45,252 nt of DNA from Clostridia bacterium (lineage in GTDB: Bacteria; Bacillota; Clostridia; Christensenellales; Aristaeellaceae), in the NCBI GenBank assembly GCA_017550035.1, contig JAFYLS010000083.1, positions 1-45,252 of the forward strand. Direction: 5' to 3'. Every line of letters starts with the position of its first letter. The first letter of the stretch is position 1. A program made the position numbers and the translations under genes. The notes beneath the pieces were generated by a model, which was given only the letters and a program-made list of their open reading frames with translations, was not told where the DNA came from and did no database searches. Below are positions 6,239-13,709 of this stretch, one piece after another.

Positions 6239-8374
6239 ATGACCCGTATCGACTATACCCGGTATGTGAACACCAACATCGGCACCATCGGCCACCTTTT
6301 GCAGGCCACCGCACCAAACGTGCTGTCGCCCCACGGCGCAGCGCTCATCGCGCCCGTGTTCCGCGCAGGCATGAAGGATAAGTACCTGTCGGACAAAATT
6401 TTCGGCTTCACCGCCGGCAGCGCCGTTCTCATGCCCACCTGCCGGAAGGGCAAACCGGACTACATGAAAACGGCGTCTTCCTTCGATCACGACCTGGAAG
6501 TAGCCCGTCCCGACCATTACGAAGTGCTGCTGGAAGACTTTGAAATTCAGGAAAAGCACACCGCCTGCCGTCACTACGGCGTGTTTGAATTTACCTATCC
6601 CGATGCAGAGAATGCCCGCCTTGCACTGTATGTTCCCGACTGCACCGAGCTGTACGCCGAAAACGGCTTTGTGTACGCCACCGGCGTGGAAGAGTTTTCC
6701 ATTCCCGTCACCACCGTGTTGTATGTGGACGATGCGGATGTGCAGCCTTTTGACGTGCTGCTGCCCAACCCCCACACCCCCGAAAAGCAGGAAGCAGCCA
6801 AGGCGCTTATGATCACCTTCCATACGGACAAGGTGACCGTTCCCTTTGCCCTGTCTTCCATCGGCAAGGAAAGCGCAAAGCAGGCCTTTGACAGGGATGT
6901 GCAGCATAAAACCTATGAAGACGTGCTGGCAGAATGCAAAGATGCATGGAACAGCGTGCTTTCCAAGGTCCGCGTGACAGGCGGCACCGACGCCGAAAAG
7001 CGGGTGTTCTATACCGCGCTCTACCGCGCCACTACCCGCATGCGCAATTACAGCGTAGACGGCAAATACGTGGGCTTTGACGGTCAGGTGCACGATGACG
7101 GCGGCTTTGGCTACCATGTGGACGACGGCATCTGGGATACCTACCGCGGCATGCATCCCCTGCAGCTGATTCTGGACCCCAAAGCCCACCGCGATACGCT
7201 GGAAAGCTACCTGCGCATGTACAAGGAAAGCGGCTGGCTGCCCCGTTTCCCCCGCCTTGGCGGAAATGCCCCCTGCATGATCGGCCATCACACGGTGTCC
7301 ATTCTGGCAGAAAGTGCTAAAAAGGGTGTGGAATTCGACTGGGAGCTGGCCTATGAAGCTGCAAAGAAAAACGCCACCGAGCGCACCATGCTTCCCTGGC
7401 GGGACGGCGAAGCGGACGAACTGACCCGCTGCTACCATGAAAACGGCTTCTTCCCCGGTCTGGAAGAAGATGAACAAGAAACCTGCGCCCGGGTGCACGA
7501 ATTTGAAAACCGCCAGAGCGTGGCCGTGACCATCGAGCAGGCTTATGACGACTGGTGCGTGGCGCAATTGGCACAGATGCTGGGCAAAACGAAGGATGCG
7601 GAATACTTCCTCGCCCGTTCCCTCAAATACCGCCAGCTGTACGATGAAAAAATCGGCTTTATCCATCCCAAAAAGATCGACGGCACCTTTACCAAAGTAT
7701 ACAATCCCAAGTACTGCGGCGGTCAGGGCGGACGCATGTACTTTGCCGAAAACAACGCCTACATCTACAATTTCGCTGCCCAGCACGATGTGGAGGGCAT
7801 GATTGCCTTCCACGGCGGCAAGGAAGCGTTTGCAAAGAAGCTGGATAACCTGTATGTGGAACAGTATGACGGCATGCTGAAAAGCACCTTCCTCATGCAG
7901 TACCCGGACGCCACCGGCCTGATGGGCCAGTTCTGCATGGGCAACGAACCCAGCTTCCACGTTCCCTACCTGTACAACCACTGCGGACAGGCATGGAAAA
8001 CCCAGCGCAAAATTCACGAGCTGATTGCACTCTGGTTCACCGATTCGCCCCTTGGCATCTGCGGCGATGAGGACGGCGGCGCTATGAGCGCTTTCCTGGC
8101 CTTCTCCGCCATGGGCTTCTATCCCGTGAACCCCGCCTCCGCAGAATACGATATTGGCAGCCCCATCTTTGACAAGGTGGAAATTGATCTCCCCAACGGA
8201 AAGACCTTTACCGTGAATGCCGAAGGCGCATCCCAGAAGAAAAAGTACATCCAGTCCGCCACTTTGAACGGCGAAATGCTGCCCAGTGCCAAATTTACCC
8301 ATGAACAATTGATGCAGGGCGGCGAAATGACCTTCCAAATGGGCGACCGCCCCAACAAGGAGCTGTGGGCTTAA
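6239..8374 (+). CDS. Glycoside hydrolase family 92 (alpha-mannosidase-like)
   Basis: A 711-residue GH92 protein; family members are calcium-dependent exo-alpha-mannosidases. The core is clear: DTYRGMHPLQLILDP and GWLPRFP in the middle, YCGGQGGRMYFAEN, then GNEPSFHVPYLYN, GDEDGGAMSA and FSAMGFYPV near the end. GDEDGGA replaces the more usual GN(D/E)DxGQ, keeping acidic residues of the proposed base pair but losing the Gln. The start at 6239 (MTRIDY) follows GAAAGGGG; the frame is open back to 6068 but that part covers the promoter. There is no signal peptide, so it probably works in the cytoplasm on imported mannosides, unlike many secreted Bacteroidetes GH92s. It is monocistronic, with its own promoter and terminator. 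Confidence 0.9.
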   Translation: MTRIDYTRYVNTNIGTIGHLLQATAPNVLSPHGAALIAPVFRAGMKDKYLSDKIFGFTAGSAVLMPTCRKGKPDYMKTASSFDHDLEVARPDHYEVLLEDFEIQEKHTACRHYGVFEFTYPDAENARLALYVPDCTELYAENGFVYATGVEEFSIPVTTVLYVDDADVQPFDVLLPNPHTPEKQEAAKALMITFHTDKVTVPFALSSIGKESAKQAFDRDVQHKTYEDVLAECKDAWNSVLSKVRVTGGTDAEKRVFYTALYRATTRMRNYSVDGKYVGFDGQVHDDGGFGYHVDDGIWDTYRGMHPLQLILDPKAHRDTLESYLRMYKESGWLPRFPRLGGNAPCMIGHHTVSILAESAKKGVEFDWELAYEAAKKNATERTMLPWRDGEADELTRCYHENGFFPGLEEDEQETCARVHEFENRQSVAVTIEQAYDDWCVAQLAQMLGKTKDAEYFLARSLKYRQLYDEKIGFIHPKKIDGTFTKVYNPKYCGGQGGRMYFAENNAYIYNFAAQHDVEGMIAFHGGKEAFAKKLDNLYVEQYDGMLKSTFLMQYPDATGLMGQFCMGNEPSFHVPYLYNHCGQAWKTQRKIHELIALWFTDSPLGICGDEDGGAMSAFLAFSAMGFYPVNPASAEYDIGSPIFDKVEIDLPNGKTFTVNAEGASQKKKYIQSATLNGEMLPSAKFTHEQLMQGGEMTFQMGDRPNKELWA

Positions 8375-8395
8375 ACCCTTCATACACATCAATCA

Positions 8396-8427
8396 GGGCA
8401 GGTTTCCCGCAAGGAAACCTGCCCTTT
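8396..8427. terminator. Terminator after the GH92 gene
   Basis: A perfect 12-bp stem (8396-8407 GGGCAGGTTTCC with 8413-8424), 5-base loop, followed by TTT. It is very stable and also lies downstream of the minus-strand gene at 8471, so it may serve both. Confidence 0.8.
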
Positions 8428-8470
8428 GGATCGCGGAAGGAACATGTACCCGGCTATCCGCCGGGCCGCC

Positions 8471-8707
8471 TTACCTGCGGAATGCGCAGCGGCGGTAAAT
8501 CAGCAGTGCAATGATGGCTGCCAGCATGGCAATGGCAAACACAATAATGGCTGCCAGCGCGGGCAAAAGCGTTTCTGCAAACACGGCGCCCAGAATGATG
8601 CCGATGGCAAGGGCCAATAAACCGGCAAACAGCGCGATGGCGCCATCGATACAGGTGCAAAAACGGCGTACGGTCTGATAAGGATTATTCTGACATTGCT
8701 GACTCAT
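8471..8707 (-). CDS. Small membrane protein, unknown family
   Basis: A 78-residue protein with a short soluble start (MSQQCQNNPYQTVRRF, two cysteines nearby) and two adjacent hydrophobic, alanine/isoleucine-rich helices ending in a basic tail (YRRCAFRR). The ATG at 8707 follows a strong GGAAGGAGG site; the frame extends to 8767 without one. No family is recognised. It is convergent with the GH92 gene and divergent from the AraC-kinase fusion. Confidence 0.65.
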   Translation of the reverse strand: MSQQCQNNPYQTVRRFCTCIDGAIALFAGLLALAIGIILGAVFAETLLPALAAIIVFAIAMLAAIIALLIYRRCAFRR

Positions 8708-8836
8708 AGTGTTTCCTCCTTCCGTTACCCATTCCATCCTATGCCCCCGCTTCCAAAAGGTGCGCAAGAACGGAAATGCAGTCCGCTTTTTTTCATGGTA
8801 TCATGGCAGCGAAAAGTTGCAGAAAGGAGAAACAGC

Positions 8837-10132
8837 ATGTGCCGTTTTCAGCAGATACAGGAAATACTGGATTACATCGAAGCGCATCTGTGGGAAGATG
8901 TAACGCCGGAAACGTTATGCAGGGAAAGCCACTATTCTCTGTTCCACTTCTGCCGCCTGTTTGAGTACGCGGTGGGACTGCCCGTCAAGCAGTACGTCCT
9001 GCGAAGAAAGCTTTTGTGGTCTGCATGGCTGCTGGCCCAGGGCGAAAGCGTCACTTTCTGCGCCGTGCAATGCGGGTTTGATACGCCTGCCGGGTTCTAC
9101 AAGGCCTTCCGCCGGGAAATGGGCATGCCGCCCTCCCGCTTCAAGGCACGCTTTTCCATCCGCAAACCTTACCCCATCCGGTTGAAGGAGGTTTCTTCCG
9201 TCATGATCTCCATGCAGAAAATCCGCAGCATATTGCAAAAATTCGGCCTGCAAGCTGCACCTGTTACACCGGTGATCTTTGAAAAAAGCGGCGCAGTCAG
9301 CGAAAATGCCTGGTGGGTGGGCGATCGGCACGTGCTCAAAGCCTATCCCACGTTGGGCGCTGTGCAGATGAACGCCCGCATTGCAAACAGGCTTTCCCAA
9401 AGCGGCTTTGACGCCCCCGTGCACATTCCCGCCTCCGATGGAAGCCCTTGCATCTGCGAAGGGGAAGTGTACTTTTCCCTGACATACCGCGTACCCGGTC
9501 ACCGTTTGGAAACCCTTGATATGACCTGCGCAGATGCCCGGGAAACAGGCCGCGCCATTGCCCGTCTCCACCTGTGCCTCAAAGAAGAAGACCCCGCCAT
9601 TTGCCGGGAAAAGGATGTATTTGAGGAAGTGCTTTCCCAGTGGCTTCTCCCTGCGTCCCGGGCACTGCAGCTTCCGGACAGTTTCGTACAATCCTATCGG
9701 GACACCGTTTCCCATATCGCACCGCACCTTCCCCGGCAGATCATCCACCGGGACCCCAATCCGGACAACCTGATCTGGCGGGAAAACAGCGTCGTCGGCT
9801 TTGTGGATTTTGACCTGAGCCAGCTAAGCGCCCGCATTTTTGACCCCTGCTACGCCGCCACCGCCATCCTCAGCGAATGGATGCCCCGAATGGACGAATG
9901 TGAAATCCGAAAGCGCTGGCCCGCAATCTTCCGCGCTCTTATGGAAGGATACGACAGCATTTCGCCCTTGTCCGCTCCCGAAAAGGAAGCGCTCCCCCTG
10001 ATGGTGCTTTCCAACCAGCTGCTCTGCGTAGGATATTTCAGCACCATGGGAAAATTTAGGGAGCTGTTTGAAACCAACAAACGCATGACGAAATTCATTC
10101 TTTCCTGCATGGACGAATTAAGTTTTTCGTAA
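8837..10132 (+). CDS. AraC-type DNA-binding domain fused to an APH-like kinase domain
   Basis: A 431-residue two-domain protein. Residues 1-108 form a complete AraC/XylS double helix-turn-helix with the usual second-helix signature (VQCGFDTPAGFYKAFRREMGMPPSRFK). After a short linker, residues 125-431 form an aminoglycoside-phosphotransferase/choline-kinase-like domain: HRDPNPDNLIW (304-314) is the catalytic loop with Asp306 and Asn311, and GFVDFD (321-326) holds the metal-binding aspartate. The ATG at 8837 follows AAAGGAGA. Most AraC proteins sense through an N-terminal cupin; here the DNA-binding part is N-terminal and the extra domain is an ATP-dependent kinase fold. Whether it phosphorylates a small molecule or only binds it is unknown. 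No clear target operon is visible nearby. Confidence 0.85.
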   Translation: MCRFQQIQEILDYIEAHLWEDVTPETLCRESHYSLFHFCRLFEYAVGLPVKQYVLRRKLLWSAWLLAQGESVTFCAVQCGFDTPAGFYKAFRREMGMPPSRFKARFSIRKPYPIRLKEVSSVMISMQKIRSILQKFGLQAAPVTPVIFEKSGAVSENAWWVGDRHVLKAYPTLGAVQMNARIANRLSQSGFDAPVHIPASDGSPCICEGEVYFSLTYRVPGHRLETLDMTCADARETGRAIARLHLCLKEEDPAICREKDVFEEVLSQWLLPASRALQLPDSFVQSYRDTVSHIAPHLPRQIIHRDPNPDNLIWRENSVVGFVDFDLSQLSARIFDPCYAATAILSEWMPRMDECEIRKRWPAIFRALMEGYDSISPLSAPEKEALPLMVLSNQLLCVGYFSTMGKFRELFETNKRMTKFILSCMDELSFS

Positions 10133-10203
10133 AGGTTTTGCAGCAGGAATTGCCCCATAAAGCACGAATATAGTCAGCAATCCTTCTGGAAAGGAATGCT
10201 CCG

Positions 10204-10644
10204 ATGAAAAAACTGCTTTTGATCGCACTGCTGTTCATGCTTCCTCTGGCATGCGCCGAAAACATTCCCGCCGTAACGCTGGACTTTACTGCCGGCGCCA
10301 ACGCGGGCGAAACGGTCTTTTCAGCCGTCCTGGCACAAAACGATACCGCACTGCTCATTGCTCAGGAAGGCACGCTGACGCTCACCATGAGCGATCTGGA
10401 CGGCAATGAGAAATTCGCCTATCTGCCTGCCGCGCTGCCCGAACATCCGGAACAGCTGGAAACCATCCACGCCGGCGATATTCTGCTCTTTGGCAACAAG
10501 TGCCTGGTCATTTTCTATCAGGACGCCGTATCGCCTTATAATTACACCCGCATCGGCCATGTGGAGCAGCCGGAGCGTTTGTCCGCCGCCCTGGGCAGCG
10601 GCGATGTGACGGTGCAGCTTGTGTTCGCGCCCGTGCAGGAATGA
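10204..10644 (+). CDS. Secreted cyclophilin-like protein
   Basis: A 146-residue protein with a signal peptide (MKKLLLIALLFMLPLACA, cleavage likely before Glu) and a beta-rich cyclophilin-like domain: MSDLDGNEKFAYLP, the glycine-rich AGDILLFG, and YNYTRIGHV. These match the cyclophilin-like-fold family often annotated as DUF4198/cyclophil_like 2; the prolyl isomerase active-site residues of true cyclophilins are not evident. The start follows GAAAGGAATG. It is 10 bases upstream of the MazG-like gene and probably co-transcribed, though no functional link is evident. Confidence 0.75.
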   Translation: MKKLLLIALLFMLPLACAENIPAVTLDFTAGANAGETVFSAVLAQNDTALLIAQEGTLTLTMSDLDGNEKFAYLPAALPEHPEQLETIHAGDILLFGNKCLVIFYQDAVSPYNYTRIGHVEQPERLSAALGSGDVTVQLVFAPVQE

Positions 10645-10654
10645 GGCATTGCTT

Positions 10655-10990
10655 ATGACCATTAACGAATATCAGAAGCTGGCCATGACCACATTGAATC
10701 CTGACCTTTCTCCCAAGGATGTGTTGATCAACGGCGTGATGGGCCTTTGCGGCGAATCCGGCGAAGTGATCGACCTGGTGAAAAAGCACCTGCATCAGGG
10801 ACATGCGCTGGACAGAGAAAAGCTCATCAAGGAGCTGGGCGACGTATGCTGGTATGTGGCGGAGATCGCCTCCGCGCTGGATACCGATCTGGATACCGTC
10901 ATGCAGAAGAACATCGATAAGCTCCGCGCCCGCTATCCCGAAGGCTTTGACACCCTGCGTTCCCAAAACCGCAGCGAGGATTGCGAGTAA
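10655..10990 (+). CDS. MazG-like nucleotide pyrophosphohydrolase
   Basis: A 111-residue single-domain all-alpha NTP pyrophosphatase. The metal-binding pattern is GESGEVIDLVKKH (ExxE) followed by KELGDVCWYVAEIA (ExxD), the MazG signature with normal spacing. Such enzymes hydrolyse non-canonical or excess NTPs to NMP and pyrophosphate in the cytoplasm. The ATG at 10655 has a GAGG site; 12 extra upstream codons overlap the previous gene's end. A terminator follows at 11026. Confidence 0.85.
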   Translation: MTINEYQKLAMTTLNPDLSPKDVLINGVMGLCGESGEVIDLVKKHLHQGHALDREKLIKELGDVCWYVAEIASALDTDLDTVMQKNIDKLRARYPEGFDTLRSQNRSEDCE

Positions 10991-11025
10991 CTGTATTCCC
11001 ACTGTCATTTCCAACCTTTCCATTC

Positions 11026-11050
11026 AAACGGGCTTAAAGCCCGTTTTTTT
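11026..11050 (+). terminator. Terminator after the MazG-like gene
   Basis: A self-complementary stem AAACGGGCTT / AAGCCCGTTT followed by a run of seven T. It separates the cyclophilin/MazG pair from the nrfA promoter. Confidence 0.85.
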
Positions 11051-11092
11051 GTACACTTGCATTGTATACATTCCGTTTTGGCATATATTTTG

Positions 11093-11121
11093 TAGACAAA
11101 AATATTCTTATCCAATATAAT
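11093..11121 (+). promoter_or_regulatory. Promoter of the nrfA operon
   Basis: -35 TAGACA (11093-11098), exactly 17-bp spacer, consensus -10 TATAAT (11116-11121). The transcription start should fall near 11128, inside the palindrome at 11128-11150. Confidence 0.75.
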
Positions 11122-11127
11122 GGAAGC

Positions 11128-11150
11128 GGATTTTCCTGACAGGAATATCC
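11128..11150. promoter_or_regulatory. Palindromic operator candidate at the nrfA start site
   Basis: Arms GGATTTTCCT and AGGAATATCC are complementary at nine of ten positions with a 3-base spacer. It begins six bases after the -10 box, the position where a bound dimer would block transcription. It does not match the FNR/CRP (TTGAT-ATCAA) consensus. Confidence 0.6.
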
Positions 11151-11154
11151 AAAA

Positions 11155-11179
11155 AATGCAGTGCGGCCTTCACTGCATT
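11155..11179 (+). promoter_or_regulatory. Leader hairpin of nrfA mRNA
   Basis: A perfect 9-bp stem (AATGCAGTG / CACTGCATT, 7-base loop) in the 5' untranslated region, ending eight bases before the GAGGGGAG ribosome-binding site. There is no T run, so it is a mRNA stabiliser or translational control element rather than a terminator. Confidence 0.5.
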
Positions 11180-11202
11180 CATCACGAGGGGAGCTTTCAG
11201 CA

Positions 11203-12384
11203 ATGAAAAAAACCTTTACTCTGATTCTGATGACCGTGCTGCTCGTATCCGTGTGCATGATGGCGCAGGCTGCCACCAGCACCGAAACGGGCACCGGCGT
11301 GACCGTTATCACCGCCAACGAATGGGCTGAAACCTATGCCGACGTGTATGCATCCTACATGCAGAATGCGGAAAACGACGCAGTGATCGACCATGTGGAA
11401 GAATATCCCATGATCGCCACGGTGTATGAAGGCATGGCTTTCAACAAGTTCTACAACAGCGCCCGCGGTCACTACTACACCGTGCAGGATGTGACCAACA
11501 CCGGCCGTCCTCACGCTCTGGCGAACTGCTTCACCTGCAAGACGCCGGACTTCACCGCCCGCGTGAACAACGAAGGCGTGAGTGCCTACACCATTCCCTT
11601 TGAGGATATGCTGGCCACCGTGAACGAAAGCGTGAGCTGCTACAACTGCCATGCCAACACCCCCGGCGAACTGGTGGTGACCCACACCTACCTGACCGAC
11701 GCCATGGGCGATGATTTTGCCGCACTGAACGGCGAAACCGCTGCCTGCGCTCAGTGTCATGTGGAATACTATTTCGCCCCCGAAACCAAGGCAGTTACCC
11801 TGCCCTATTCCAACATGGAAACCATGCATCCCGATTCCATTCTGGCCTTCTTTGAGGAAACCGAATTCGCCGACTACACCAATCCCCGCACCGGCGTGCG
11901 TCAGATCAAGGTGCAGCATCCCGAATTTGAAACCTACATGGGTAAGGGCAGCGTTCACGCCGCTCAGTTCACCTGTGCAGACTGCCACATGGAAAAGGCT
12001 GCCAATGAAAACGGCGAAGCCTACACCAGCCACTACTGGGTAAGCCCTGTTGACAGCGCTGCCATTCAGCAGAACTGCTCCGGCTGCCATACTGACCTTG
12101 CCGCTTTCGTCAAGGGCATTCAGGATAAGGCCGAAGAACGCACCATCGCCATCGGCACCAAGCTGGAAACGCTGACCAACCAGCTGGCTGACGCCGTTGC
12201 AAGCGAAAACTACACCGAGGATGAGCTGAACGCCATCCGCGAACTGAACCGCAAGGGCCAGTTCTACTGGGATTTCGTTTTCGTGGAAAACAGCGAAAGC
12301 GCCCATAACTCCCGCCTGACCACCGAGTGCCTGGACAAGGCTGAAAAGCTGATCGACGAAGCCCTCGGTCTGATCAAGCAGTAA
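11203..12384 (+). CDS. nrfA: Pentahaem cytochrome c nitrite reductase (ammonia-forming)
   Basis: A 393-residue secreted cytochrome that reduces nitrite to ammonium with six electrons outside the cell membrane. A signal peptide (residues 1-23) is followed by the active-site haem motif CFTCK (109-113, Lys as ligand) and four CxxCH motifs at 146-150, 182-186, 258-262 and 292-296. Catalytic Arg88, Tyr189 (HVEYY) and His239 (KVQHPE) are present, with Glu188, Lys236 and Gln238 at the calcium site. It is shorter than the roughly 450-500 residues of proteobacterial forms. The ATG at 11203 follows GAGGGGAG. Downstream are both haem-attachment genes, but nrfH, the usual quinol dehydrogenase partner, is absent, so the electron donor is open. 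No lipobox is seen. Confidence 0.95.
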   Translation: MKKTFTLILMTVLLVSVCMMAQAATSTETGTGVTVITANEWAETYADVYASYMQNAENDAVIDHVEEYPMIATVYEGMAFNKFYNSARGHYYTVQDVTNTGRPHALANCFTCKTPDFTARVNNEGVSAYTIPFEDMLATVNESVSCYNCHANTPGELVVTHTYLTDAMGDDFAALNGETAACAQCHVEYYFAPETKAVTLPYSNMETMHPDSILAFFEETEFADYTNPRTGVRQIKVQHPEFETYMGKGSVHAAQFTCADCHMEKAANENGEAYTSHYWVSPVDSAAIQQNCSGCHTDLAAFVKGIQDKAEERTIAIGTKLETLTNQLADAVASENYTEDELNAIRELNRKGQFYWDFVFVENSESAHNSRLTTECLDKAEKLIDEALGLIKQ

Positions 12385-12393
12385 CCCTAAAAA

Positions 12394-12431
12394 CTGCCGG
12401 TGCGTGAATCATCACAAGGCTGCACCGGCAG
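12394..12431 (+). promoter_or_regulatory. Intercistronic hairpin between nrfA and ccs1
   Basis: A perfect 10-bp stem (CTGCCGGTGC / GCACCGGCAG) with an 18-base loop, 9 bases after the nrfA stop. It has no T run. Its likely role is to protect the nrfA message or reduce read-through, giving more reductase than maturation proteins. Confidence 0.6.
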
Positions 12432-12467
12432 CCCATTCCAATGAAACCATCAAAGGGGCTATTCCAT

Positions 12468-13709
12468 TTGAAGAAGATATTTCGTTTTCTCCGTTCCATG
12501 CAGTTTGGCATGGCGCTTCTGCTGATCGTCATTTTGTGCTCCGTTGCAGGCTCCCTGATCGTGCAGCAGCGAAGTGCCATGGAATACGTGACCCGATACG
12601 GCGAAAAGCAGGCAGATCTTATCCTGTCCCTGGGGCTGGACCATGTGTTTTCCACGCCCTGGTTTATTGCCGTCATGATTTTGCTGTGCCTGAATCTGAC
12701 GTTTTGCTCCATTGTTCGTCTGCCTAAAACGGTCCGTCAGGCAAAAGCGCTGCTGCACCGCGCTGGTCATGCTGCTGCCGACCACTCCCTTACAGACAAA
12801 CAGCATGAAAAGCTGACCGCCTTTTTGCAGCAGCGCGGGTTCAGCACCCGCCAAAGCGGCGAAAGCACTGTTTATTACAAGCATCTTTTCGGTTTTTACG
12901 GTTCTTTCCTCACTCACCTTTCCTTCCTGCTGCTGCTCATCGTCGGCGCGCTGGTGATGGTCACGGCCACGGTCACCGACACAACCGTCATGCCCGGCGA
13001 TACCATCACGCTGGAAGACGGCACGCTGCTGACCGTTAACGCCTTCCGCATCGAAGACGAAACGGGATCGCTGGACTATACCAGCCTTCTTACCCTGACA
13101 AACCCCAACACCCAGCGTACCTTAAGCCGGGAAATCCGCGTCAATGAACCCATGAATTTTGGTCCCTACAAGGTCTATCAGCAAACCTACGGCACAGCCG
13201 GCAAGGTGCTGATCGAAAATCTGGAAAACGGCGCAGCCGAAGAGATTTACCTGACGGAAAGCTGTTTCCTGACGCTGAACGGCGTGGACGGCTTATTCTA
13301 TCAGGCGCTGTATCCGGGTTATGTTCAGGAAGAAGACGGCACCGTGACGCTGATCACCAGTTCTTCCTACGCCTATCACGACCCGGTATATGACGTGCTT
13401 TCGGTGGCCGAAGGAACCATGACCCCCGTGCTGGCTTTCCCTGAGGACGAAATGACCCTGGGGAATGTGCGCTTCACGTTCATGGAGCCTGCAGCGTACC
13501 CCGGGCTGCGCATCAAAACCATTCACAGCGAACTGCTTTACGCCCTGTATGCCGTCTTTGCGCTGATGGTGATTGGCCTTGCGCTTTGCTTCTTTGCCGT
13601 GCCTACTGCCATCACCGTGACCCGGGAAGGCTATGCCCTGCACAGCTCCAAACCCCAAACCGGCCTGATGATCGATATTGAAGCCTGCCTTACACAGGAG
13701 GAAAATTGA
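12468..13709 (+). CDS. resB: Cytochrome c biogenesis protein ResB/Ccs1
   Basis: The large membrane subunit of the System II haem-attachment machinery; with CcsA it carries haem across the membrane and links it to CxxCH apocytochromes. Visible are the first helix (RSMQFGMALLLIVILCSVAG), a second near TPWFIAVMILLCLNLTFC, a third near FLTHLSFLLLLIVGALVMV, a long external domain, and a last helix (ALYAVFALMVIGLALCFFAV). I chose the TTG at 12468 (MKKIFRFLRS, typical family start) because AAAGGGG lies ten bases upstream; an in-frame ATG at 12441 lacks such a site. 413 residues from the TTG. It overlaps ccsA by one base. Confidence 0.9.
   Translation: MKKIFRFLRSMQFGMALLLIVILCSVAGSLIVQQRSAMEYVTRYGEKQADLILSLGLDHVFSTPWFIAVMILLCLNLTFCSIVRLPKTVRQAKALLHRAGHAAADHSLTDKQHEKLTAFLQQRGFSTRQSGESTVYYKHLFGFYGSFLTHLSFLLLLIVGALVMVTATVTDTTVMPGDTITLEDGTLLTVNAFRIEDETGSLDYTSLLTLTNPNTQRTLSREIRVNEPMNFGPYKVYQQTYGTAGKVLIENLENGAAEEIYLTESCFLTLNGVDGLFYQALYPGYVQEEDGTVTLITSSSYAYHDPVYDVLSVAEGTMTPVLAFPEDEMTLGNVRFTFMEPAAYPGLRIKTIHSELLYALYAVFALMVIGLALCFFAVPTAITVTREGYALHSSKPQTGLMIDIEACLTQEEN

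Noticed and set aside
6185..8392. A 735-codon open frame on the minus strand
   Set aside because: Antisense to the GH92 gene, which has clear family motifs, its own promoter and a good ribosome-binding site.
12394..12431. A terminator ending transcription after nrfA
   Set aside because: No T run follows, and resB-ccsA downstream need the same transcript; better read as an intercistronic hairpin.
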